15,124 nucleotides of DNA from Actinomycetes bacterium (GTDB lineage: Bacteria; Actinomycetota; Acidimicrobiia; Acidimicrobiales; UBA8190). The translations under genes and the position numbers were made by a program. Under the pieces are notes generated by a model. That model saw nothing but the letters and a program-made list of their open reading frames with translations. It ran no database searches and was not told where the DNA came from. Position 1 is the first letter of the stretch. Every line of letters begins with the position of its first letter. Location of the stretch: NCBI GenBank assembly GCA_021798135.1, contig JAJZYI010000039.1:1-15124 (forward strand), in the 5' to 3' direction. Of the stretch, positions 1 to 5,337 are shown piece by piece.

Positions 1-175
1 GCGGGGCCGCGGCCGGCTGTGCGGGGAACGGGCCGCCGGTCGGGCCCAGGCCGACCAGCCGCTCCGCCAGGCCACGGACCAGCGGTGTGCGCAGACGGTG
101 CGGTGTGCGCAGACGGTGCAGTGCGCGCAGCAGGTGCGCCGAGACGTCACGGATCGGGGACCGCTCGCCAGCCAT
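1..175 (-). CDS. 5' end of an unidentified gene downstream of a cobalamin riboswitch (partial)
   Basis: An open reading frame starts at the ATG at 175 and runs leftwards off the window without a stop (58 complete codons visible). The start is supported by a GGAGGAG Shine-Dalgarno stretch about eight bases upstream and by a cobalamin riboswitch just before it. The visible N-terminus begins MAGERSPIRDV, is rich in Arg, Leu and Pro, and contains an HRLRTP hexapeptide repeated twice. No recognisable domain or signal peptide is visible. Known targets of such riboswitches include B12 synthesis genes, cobalt or B12 uptake genes, B12-independent methionine synthase and ribonucleotide reductases. The visible part does not allow a choice among them. 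It is transcribed away from the ferredoxin gene at 475. Confidence 0.6.
   Translation of the reverse strand, partial: MAGERSPIRDVSAHLLRALHRLRTPHRLRTPLVRGLAERLVGLGPTGGPFPAQPAAAP
83..136. repeat. 18-bp tandem repeat inside the partial gene
   Basis: Two perfect 18-bp copies (83-100 and 101-118, cggtgtgcgcagacggtg) are followed by a diverged third copy at 119-136. On the minus strand the perfect copies encode HRLRTP twice in frame. The unit is a multiple of three, so the reading frame is preserved. This looks like slippage expansion inside a coding sequence rather than a binding-site array. Confidence 0.75.
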
Positions 176-209
176 CGTGCACGCTCCTCCGGGGTGCTCA
201 CGCCCCGTC

Positions 210-390
210 GTCGGGAGGGCAGCGATCAGTATCCTGACTCCCGGATCGACGCTCCCCTCGACCTTCCAGCCCCCCAGGGGCCGTGGTCGTCGCGAGGCTC
301 GCTCCCCGGTCACAGTGGCGGCACCGTGCCGGACTCACACCGGCTTCCTGGCTCCGCTGCCCTGTCTGTGGGCGCCCAGGCTACACCAGC
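210..390 (-). promoter_or_regulatory. Cobalamin (B12) riboswitch
   Basis: Read on the minus strand, three conserved blocks of the cobalamin riboswitch occur in the right order and spacing. AGGAAGCCGGTGTGAGTCC (349 to 331) matches the core AGGGAA-N3-GGTG-N-GA-N-TCC. GCCGCCACTGTGAC (322 to 309) matches the CCCGCNACTGT block. AGTCAGGATACTG (239 to 227) matches the B12 box. A variable arm lies between the last two blocks. The start codon of the controlled gene is at 175, about 50 bases after the B12 box, so control of translation initiation is plausible; I see no T-tract terminator. A possible -10 (TAGCCT, 383 to 378) lies at the 5' side. The outer limits are approximate. Confidence 0.9.
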
Positions 391-474
391 GGCACGCCGG
401 GGCCTGGCGCACAGGCCGGCCACCGGTACGATGGTGGTGGCTGCGGCCGGCAGTGGCCGTGGGGGAGGTGCCAG

Positions 475-987
475 GTGAGCCACCGGGTGCTGAACGGGTG
501 CGTCGGGTGCGGGATCTGCGAGCTTGCCTGCCCGACCGGCGCGGTCCTGGCGCCCTTGGAACCGGCCGGCCGCTTCGAGATCGACCCGCTGCGCTGCGGC
601 GACTGCGGGGCCTGCGCTGTCGCCTGCCCCGTCGGGGCCATCGCCCTCGACCCGACCCTCGCGGTCTGCCGCGGGTGGGGGTGCCCGCTCGCGTCCCGGC
701 GCCACGCCTCCACCGAGTGCACGCAGGGGGACCCGTCGCCGGCGTGCCCCCGCTGCGGCGGCCCTCGGTGGCGCACGGCGGGCGGCCCGTGGACCTGCCC
801 CACGTGCGCCGGCGAGCGCGGCGCCCACTGCCCACGGCCCGGACAGCTCCGCCGCAGCGCCGCCCTCCGCCTGCACGCCCTGGCGCAGGCAGGCAGCGCG
901 CCCGCACCGGGGCCACCGCCGCCCGGGCAGCCCGGGGCGCCGCAGGCGCACCCCGCCGACAGCCGCCACGCACCGCCCGGCACCTGA
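475..987 (+). CDS. 2[4Fe-4S] ferredoxin with C-terminal zinc ribbon
   Basis: This 170-residue protein probably carries electrons in the cytoplasm. Two cluster motifs of the bacterial ferredoxin type are visible: C9-x2-C12-x2-C15-x3-C19-P and C41-x2-C44-x2-C47-x3-C51-P. A Cys pair follows (C65, C70), then a zinc-ribbon pattern, CPRC (91-94) and CPTC (108-111). The last 50 residues are Pro/Ala/Arg-rich and probably disordered. The GTG start is chosen because GGGGGAGG lies six bases upstream and the ferredoxin fold begins at once; longer in-frame extensions are low-complexity and overlap the riboswitch region. TACGAT at 427-432 is a possible -10. The gene is divergent from the riboswitch gene and convergent with the SCP2 gene at 1028. 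Its electron partner is unknown; the Mo-enzyme operon is only a candidate. Confidence 0.85.
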   Translation: MSHRVLNGCVGCGICELACPTGAVLAPLEPAGRFEIDPLRCGDCGACAVACPVGAIALDPTLAVCRGWGCPLASRRHASTECTQGDPSPACPRCGGPRWRTAGGPWTCPTCAGERGAHCPRPGQLRRSAALRLHALAQAGSAPAPGPPPPGQPGAPQAHPADSRHAPPGT

Positions 988-995
988 CGCACCGC

Positions 996-1028
996 CCGCC
1001 CGGCAGCTGCCACGTCCGCCCGGCAGCT
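996..1028. repeat. Two-copy direct repeat between convergent genes
   Basis: The 13-mer ccgcccggcagct occurs at 996-1008 and again at 1016-1028, a period of 20 bases. The first copy overlaps the perfect 10-bp palindrome ggcagctgcc (1002-1011). It lies in the 40-bp gap between the ferredoxin stop and the SCP2 stop. It has no hairpin with a loop and no T-tract, so a terminator is not supported. Confidence 0.4.
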
Positions 1029-1480
1029 CAGCTCAAGCCGAACCAGCTCTGCATCTGCAGGGCGAACATGACGTCGCCGGTGATCCGGAGCTTGCCGCCC
1101 ATGAACGCCTGGGTGGCGTTGAGCCGGGCCGTCACCAGGCGCAGGAAGTCCGGCAGGGCCAGGTTCAGCGTCAGGCGCGGCTGCGGCGCCGTGCCCGCGT
1201 GCGTGCGGCAGATGTCGTCGGCGATGTCCACGACCCAGTCGTGGCTCTCGCCGTCGAAGGTCACGTTCCACTGGATGACCGCCGCCGCACCGGCGCCGGC
1301 CCGCGCCGGCTCGAAGCGCTCCGGGAACACCGAGAAGACGCGGGCCAGCACGTCCGACGCGCCCACCTGCCGGACGACGTCCGCCACCTGGTCGTCGTTC
1401 ACCGTGTCGAGGATCGTGCCGAGCTCGTCGGCCGTCTGCACCTGCTCGAGCAGCCCTGCCACGTCGGGAAGCTGCGTCAT
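1028..1480 (-). CDS. SCP2 sterol-binding domain protein (copy 1)
   Basis: This 150-residue protein is close in size to a single SCP2 domain with an N-terminal helical extension. The C-terminal half has the family pattern: the strand RLTLNLALPDFLRLV (102-116), then AFMGGKLRITGDVMFALQM (125-143), ending WFGLS. SCP2 domains bind sterols, fatty acyl chains or other lipids in a hydrophobic tunnel. There is no catalytic motif, signal peptide or membrane segment, so a cytoplasmic lipid-binding role is likely. The ATG at 1480 has AGGGGG five bases upstream. It is a duplicate of the next gene upstream (1483-2223), with almost identical layout and an identical start region. Its position beside an operon for an ethylbenzene/steroid-dehydrogenase-type enzyme suggests a hydrophobic substrate, which is inference. 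Confidence 0.85.
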   Translation of the reverse strand: MTQLPDVAGLLEQVQTADELGTILDTVNDDQVADVVRQVGASDVLARVFSVFPERFEPARAGAGAAAVIQWNVTFDGESHDWVVDIADDICRTHAGTAPQPRLTLNLALPDFLRLVTARLNATQAFMGGKLRITGDVMFALQMQSWFGLS

Positions 1481-1493
1481 GGTCACCCCCTGG
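1478..1493 (-). promoter_or_regulatory. Duplicated ribosome-binding/start element, copy 1
   Basis: On the minus strand this reads CCAGGGGGTGACCATG. It contains the Shine-Dalgarno AGGGGG and the ATG of SCP2 copy 1. The same 16 bases occur exactly at 2236 to 2221 before copy 2. The TGA within the element also serves as the stop codon of the read-through tail of copy 2. Confidence 0.75.
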
Positions 1494-2223
1494 ACCGTGG
1501 GGCGCCCGGCATCCGCCGGCCGCCACGCCGTGCCCCGGCGATCGCCGGGGCACCTTCCGCCACCCTGCCCGAGCCGGTCGGCCCTGACGATCCCCCGGAG
1601 CGGAAGCGGTACGGGCGAGGGGCGCTTGACGACGGCGACCGCCGGATGGCTCGGAGGCCGCGAGCCAATCCGGCGGTCGCTGTACGACACGTATAGTGAC
1701 ACGCTTGTCGTAGAGCATGCAAGCCAATTCTTGCCGAGCCGACGCGACGGGCCGGGGAGGCCCGCCCCCCCGGGGCCAGCCCGAACCACCAGCCCAGGCG
1801 GAGAGCCAGCAGGCGGTCGCCGCGAAGGCGCAGCCTGCGGCCCAGGAAGGCCTCGACGCCGTCGAGCCGGCCGCTCACCAGGCGGAGGAAGTCCGGCAGG
1901 GAGATCGCCATCGACAGGCGGGCTCGCGCCGCGGTGCCGGCGCGGGCACGGCAGGCGCCGTCGGCGACGTCGAGCACCCAGTGGTGCGTCTCGCCGTCGA
2001 ACGACACGTCCCACTGGATCGTCGCCCACGCGCCGCCGCCGGCGCACGCCGGCTCGAACCGGCCGGGGAACAGGGCGAAGACCCGGGCGAGGACCGCCTC
2101 GGCACCCACCTGGCGGACCACGGCGGCCACCTGGTCCTGGCCCACGGCGTCGAGGAGCATCCCGAGCTGGTCGGCCGTGTGCACCTGCTCGACCAGGCCG
2201 GTCATGTCCGGCGGCTGCTGCAT
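1483..2223 (-). CDS. SCP2 sterol-binding domain protein (copy 2) with read-through C-terminal tail
   Basis: Residues 1-149 align along their whole length with the neighbouring SCP2 protein, ending WWFGL where copy 1 ends WFGLS then stop. They carry the same landmarks: LARVFALFPGRFEPA, IQWDVSFDGETHHWVLD, then SLPDFLRL and AFLGRRLRLRGDRLLAL. Copy 2 has no stop at that point. The frame stays open for about 97 more codons of Arg/Gly/Ser/Ala-rich sequence and closes at TGA 1485-1483, two bases before the ATG of copy 1. The tail crosses an AT-rich inverted repeat and looks like translated intergenic DNA, not a domain. The ATG at 2223 is preferred over the in-frame GTG at 2229, because AGGGGG sits five bases before the ATG and copy 1 starts the same way. 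Function: lipid or sterol binding, inferred from the family. Confidence 0.75.
   Translation of the reverse strand: MQQPPDMTGLVEQVHTADQLGMLLDAVGQDQVAAVVRQVGAEAVLARVFALFPGRFEPACAGGGAWATIQWDVSFDGETHHWVLDVADGACRARAGTAARARLSMAISLPDFLRLVSGRLDGVEAFLGRRLRLRGDRLLALRLGWWFGLAPGGRASPARRVGSARIGLHALRQACHYTCRTATAGLARGLRAIRRSPSSSAPRPYRFRSGGSSGPTGSGRVAEGAPAIAGARRGGRRMPGAPRSRG
1683..1712. promoter_or_regulatory. Inverted repeat in an AT-rich patch (possible operator/promoter for SCP2 copy 1)
   Basis: TACGACA (1683-1689) and TGTCGTA (1706-1712) form perfect 7-bp arms separated by 16 bases. The spacer contains TATA-like sequence: TATACG on the minus strand (1695 to 1690) and CACTAT (1698 to 1693), the latter 18 bases from a TTGCAT (1722 to 1717). 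A six-base direct repeat, GACACG, occurs at 1686 and 1698. The patch is clearly less GC-rich than its surroundings. It fits a repressor-controlled promoter for SCP2 copy 1 on the minus strand, with a leader of about 200 bases. It lies inside the read-through tail of copy 2, which argues that the tail is not selected as protein. Confidence 0.5.
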
Positions 2224-2236
2224 GGTCACCCCCTGG
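2221..2236 (-). promoter_or_regulatory. Duplicated ribosome-binding/start element, copy 2
   Basis: On the minus strand this is CCAGGGGGTGACCATG, identical to 1493 to 1478. It gives SCP2 copy 2 its Shine-Dalgarno and ATG. Exact conservation of a non-coding stretch in both copies supports tandem duplication including the leader. Confidence 0.75.
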
Positions 2237-2322
2237 GAACCCCCGGGATCCCGGGCGCCTCCGCCCGCCAGGCGCTGCCGTCGGGCCGGGCGCCAGCCGG
2301 GCCGGGCGCCCCGGCAGCCGGG

Positions 2323-2358
2323 AATAGTTGAGCACTCTACGTCTAGCCTATAACTATT
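2323..2358. promoter_or_regulatory. Inverted repeat between divergent SCP2 and Mo-enzyme genes (possible operator)
   Basis: AATAGTT (2323-2329) and AACTATT (2352-2358) are perfect 7-bp inverted arms around a 22-base spacer that is AT-rich for this genome. The right arm overlaps the -35 of the plus-strand promoter at 2357. On the minus strand TAGAGT (2339 to 2334) could be a -10 for SCP2 copy 2. The position suits a regulator acting on both divergent units. The arms differ from those at 1683-1712, so they are not an obvious shared motif. Confidence 0.5.
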
Positions 2359-2385
2359 GACTTGTGGTCAGCGCTCGGGTAGAAC
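2357..2385 (+). promoter_or_regulatory. Sigma-70-type promoter of the Mo-enzyme operon
   Basis: TTGACT (2357-2362) and TAGAAC (2380-2385) match -35 and -10 consensus elements with a 17-base spacer. Transcription would start near 2392, giving a leader of about 95 bases before the GTG at 2487. This also argues against a translation start at the in-frame GTG at 2364, which would lie between the two promoter boxes. A weaker alternative, TATAAC at 2349-2354 with TTGAGC at 2328-2333, overlaps it. Confidence 0.6.
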
Positions 2386-2415
2386 GGACGTGCAGCCGGG
2401 ACGCACACCGGCGGG

Positions 2416-2434
2416 CCGGAGCCGGGGGCTCCGG
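2416..2434 (+). other. Perfect hairpin in the operon leader
   Basis: CCGGAGCC (2416-2423) pairs perfectly with GGCTCCGG (2427-2434) around a GGG loop, inside the predicted 5' leader of the alpha 1 transcript. No T-tract follows. It may stabilise the leader or be a by-product of high GC; no known riboswitch class is recognisable. Confidence 0.35.
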
Positions 2435-2470
2435 CTCCGTGGCTCGGGCCGTCCGGGCGGGGAGCGGTCC

Positions 2471-2484
2471 GGAGGAGGGGAGGG
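2471..2484 (+). promoter_or_regulatory. Ribosome-binding site of alpha 1
   Basis: The purine run ggaggaggggaggg precedes the GTG at 2487, with AGGAGG-like sequence at suitable spacing. It decides the start chosen for alpha 1. A second possible start, ATG 2505, has GAGG at 2496-2499 and would shorten the protein by only six residues. Confidence 0.6.
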
Positions 2485-2486
2485 AC

Positions 2487-5333
2487 GTGCACACCGAGGA
2501 CACCATGGACGTGTCACGCGCCGGCGCGCGCGGCGCCGAGGACGCCTACCGGTCCCGATGGACCTGGGAGTCCGTCGGCTGGGGCACCCACTGCATCGAC
2601 TGCTATCCCGGCAACTGCCCGTACCGCGTGTACTCGAGCGGCGACCGCGTCGTACGCGAGGAGCAGGCCGGCACCTTCGCTCCCGTGCAGGAAGGCGTGC
2701 CCGACGCCAACCCCATGGGGTGCAACAAGGGCGCATGCTGGAGCCAGCAGCTCTACGACGGCGACCGCCTGCTCTACCCCATGCGCCGCGTCGGGCCGCG
2801 GGGGAGCGGCTCGTGGGAGCGCATCTCGTGGGACGAGGCGGCCGACCAGATCGCCGACGCCATGCTCGACGCCATCGCCGAGGGCGGCCCCGAGTCCATC
2901 GTCAGGGAGGGCACGCCCGAGGTGGCGGCCGTGTTCCCCACCGACCGGTTCTTCAACGTGATCGGCGGGCGGACGCTCGACCTGCACCCGTCGTTCAACG
3001 ACTTCTCGATCGGCCTCCACGAGACCTTCGGCAAGTGGAACCCGGTGTCGTCCGCCGACGACTGGTTCCACTCGGAGCTGATCCTGATCTGGCACATGAA
3101 CCCGGCGTTCACCCGGATCCCCTTCTACCACTACATGCTGGAAGCCCGGTACCACGGCGCCGAGGTCGTGTCGATCTCGCCCGACCTGAACGCCTCCCAC
3201 GTCCACACCGACTACCACGTCCCGATCACGTCCGGCGACGACGCCGCCCTCGGCCTGGCGATGGTGCAGGTGATCCTGGAGGAGGGCCTGGCCGACACGA
3301 CCTTCATCTCCGAGCAGACCGACCTGCCGTGCCTGGTCCGGACCGACACCAGGCGCTACCTGCGGGCCAGCGACGTGAAGGGCGCCGGCCTCGCCCGGGA
3401 CGACCAGCTGTTCCACTGGGACCTGGAGCAGGGCCTGGTGGAGGCCGACCGCGGCAACCTGCTGCTGCACGGGCGCCAGGTCGCCCTGTCGGGCAGCTAC
3501 GAGGTCACGCTGGCCAACGGCAGCACCGTGACCGTCGAGCCCGTGCTGGCCATGCTCGACCGGCACCTCCGCGAGCACTACACGCCCGAGCGCTGCCAGG
3601 AGCTCACCACCGTCCACCCCGACGTGGTGCGCATGCTGGCCCGAAAGGCCGCCACCAAGCGGACGAACATCATGCTCGGCTGGAACTCGTGCAAGTACTA
3701 CCACGGCGACCTCATCGAGCGGGCCATGTGCCTGCTCCTGGCGGTCACCGGGAACTGGGGCAAGCACGGCACCGGCATCCGCTCGTGGATGATCGGCATG
3801 GCCGACGGGATGTTCACGCTGATGGTGAAGACGCTCCCGGGCGTCGAGGGCGCCGAGCAGCTCCTGGCCGCGCAGGAGATGGGCACCGCCCTGCTGCGCG
3901 AGGCGGACCCGAGCATCACCACCGAGGAGCTGGCGGTGCGCGAGCTCTCCCGGACCGTCAGCCTGCTGCAGGGCGGGGAGGGCGAGGCCATGGGCATGCG
4001 CGGCTCGCCGCCGGCCTTCTGGTGGTACTGGCAGGGGAACTACAAGGAGCGGTGGAACCGCCCCGAGTGGAACGACCCCACCATGGTGCGGAGCTTCGAC
4101 GAGTACGTGGAGGAGGCCATCGCCAACGGCTGGTGGAAGGGCCTGGACGAGCCGAGGCCGGACTCGCCGCCCCACGTGCTCATCGAGTGTGGCGGCAACA
4201 TGCTGCGCCGCACCCGGGGCGGCAGCACGCAGCTCGGCCCGAACCTGTGGGACCGGCTCGACCTGATCGTCTCCATCGACTTCCGGCTCAACTTCACCGG
4301 GCTCAACTCCGACATCGTGCTGCCCGCCGCGCAGCACTACGAGAAGGTCAACTTCCACATCCCGACCTCGCACACCATGCGGCTCCTGCTGTCGGACCGC
4401 AACGTGACGCCGGCGGGCGAGGCCAAGCCGGAGTGGGACATCTACCGCCTGCTGCTCCAGGCGCTCCACCGCCGAGCGGCCGCCCGCGGCGTGACCAGCT
4501 ACCAGAACAGGACGGGCGCCGCCTTCACACCGGCGGACATGGTGGACCGGTACACCCTCAACGGCTACCTCACGGGCGAGGACCAGGTCGCCGACGAGAT
4601 CATCCGCGACTCCGTGTACATCGGCACGCTGCCCGAGGGCACCGACCTCGCCCACATGCGCGAGGTCGGCTACGAGCGCTTCGTCGGCTGGGGCACCAGC
4701 CCGTACGCGCTGGCGCAGGCGTCGCCCGTGCCCGACGGCGAGACGCACGTCCCGTTCCGGAACCACGTGGAGCTGGGCCACCCGTTCCCCACCTACGCCC
4801 GGCGGGCCCAGTTCTACATCGACCACCCGTGGTGGCTCGAGGCCGGCGAGGCCCTCCCCGTGCACAAGCCGAACCCCCCGTCGGGGGGCAACCAGCCGCT
4901 GCGCATGACGTCGGGCCACAACCGCTGGAGCATCCACTCGATGAACCAGGCCAACCCCGTCATCCTCCAGACCCACCGCGGCGAGCCGCTCGTCGAGGTG
5001 TCGGTGGAGGACGCCCGAGCCCGAGGCGTCGCCGACGACGACCTGATCCGCGTGTGGAACGACATCACGTCGTTCCGGGCGCGGGCCAAGGTCGCCCCCG
5101 GCGTCCGGCCCGGCCAGATCATCTCGTACAACGGGTGGGACGGCCACCAGTACCTCGACTGGAAGGGCGCCAACGAGATCGAGGCCGGCATGGTCAAGTG
5201 GATCGCCTTCGCCGGCGGCTACGGGCACATCAACTACTCGATGTCGGAGTGGCAGCCGATCCCGGTCGACCGGGGCGTCCCCTGCGACTTCGCGCTCGAC
5301 TCCGAACCCGCTCCCACCGACGCTGCGAGGTGA
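2487..5333 (+). CDS. Type II DMSO-reductase-family molybdopterin catalytic subunit (alpha 1)
   Basis: This 948-residue protein should bind Mo-bis-MGD and one [4Fe-4S] cluster (FS0), like EbdA, DdhA, SerA/ClrA and steroid C25 dehydrogenase alpha, which are about 900-980 residues. The N-terminal cluster motif is H35-x3-C39-x4-C44-x34-C79, with His as first ligand as in the NarG/type II group, and K81 follows. An extra Cys (C36) and an x4 rather than x3 gap distinguish it from alpha 2. D172 in SFNDFS is the likely Mo-ligand Asp. Other family landmarks are YYHGDLIERAMCLLLAVTGNWG, DIVLPAAQHYE and a C-terminal molybdopterin-binding domain (from about 800: MTSGHNRWSIHSM, RPGQIISYNGW). No Tat motif is present at this or any upstream start, so cytoplasmic location is predicted. 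Gamma follows after four bases. Substrate and direction (hydroxylation or reduction) are not determinable. Confidence 0.88.
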   Translation: MHTEDTMDVSRAGARGAEDAYRSRWTWESVGWGTHCIDCYPGNCPYRVYSSGDRVVREEQAGTFAPVQEGVPDANPMGCNKGACWSQQLYDGDRLLYPMRRVGPRGSGSWERISWDEAADQIADAMLDAIAEGGPESIVREGTPEVAAVFPTDRFFNVIGGRTLDLHPSFNDFSIGLHETFGKWNPVSSADDWFHSELILIWHMNPAFTRIPFYHYMLEARYHGAEVVSISPDLNASHVHTDYHVPITSGDDAALGLAMVQVILEEGLADTTFISEQTDLPCLVRTDTRRYLRASDVKGAGLARDDQLFHWDLEQGLVEADRGNLLLHGRQVALSGSYEVTLANGSTVTVEPVLAMLDRHLREHYTPERCQELTTVHPDVVRMLARKAATKRTNIMLGWNSCKYYHGDLIERAMCLLLAVTGNWGKHGTGIRSWMIGMADGMFTLMVKTLPGVEGAEQLLAAQEMGTALLREADPSITTEELAVRELSRTVSLLQGGEGEAMGMRGSPPAFWWYWQGNYKERWNRPEWNDPTMVRSFDEYVEEAIANGWWKGLDEPRPDSPPHVLIECGGNMLRRTRGGSTQLGPNLWDRLDLIVSIDFRLNFTGLNSDIVLPAAQHYEKVNFHIPTSHTMRLLLSDRNVTPAGEAKPEWDIYRLLLQALHRRAAARGVTSYQNRTGAAFTPADMVDRYTLNGYLTGEDQVADEIIRDSVYIGTLPEGTDLAHMREVGYERFVGWGTSPYALAQASPVPDGETHVPFRNHVELGHPFPTYARRAQFYIDHPWWLEAGEALPVHKPNPPSGGNQPLRMTSGHNRWSIHSMNQANPVILQTHRGEPLVEVSVEDARARGVADDDLIRVWNDITSFRARAKVAPGVRPGQIISYNGWDGHQYLDWKGANEIEAGMVKWIAFAGGYGHINYSMSEWQPIPVDRGVPCDFALDSEPAPTDAAR

Positions 5334-5337
5334 TGTC

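Noticed and set aside
996..1028. Terminator between the convergent ferredoxin and SCP2 genes
   Set aside because: Only a loopless 10-bp palindrome and a direct repeat are present, with no T-tract on either strand.
87..2327. Very long plus-strand open frame across the ferredoxin and SCP2 region
   Set aside because: It has Arg/Pro-rich low-complexity sequence, crosses the riboswitch and runs antisense to two well-supported SCP2 genes. It is an effect of high GC.
1683..2358. KstR/KstR2-type (cholesterol regulon) operators in the AT-rich patches
   Set aside because: The arms TACGACA/TGTCGTA and AATAGTT/AACTATT do not match the KstR or KstR2 consensus as I know them.
2364..2486. Upstream in-frame extension of alpha 1 from a GTG at 2364
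   Set aside because: That start lies between the predicted -35 and -10 boxes, has no good Shine-Dalgarno and adds low-complexity sequence. It also contains no Tat motif.
2514..5228. Long minus-strand open frame opposite alpha 1
   Set aside because: It is a shadow of the strongly conserved alpha 1 frame and has no recognisable motif.
2487..5333. Naming alpha 1 as nitrate, chlorate or selenate reductase, ethylbenzene dehydrogenase or steroid C25 dehydrogenase
   Set aside because: All share the visible motifs. Substrate-pocket comparison and a tree are needed, so no gene symbol is given.
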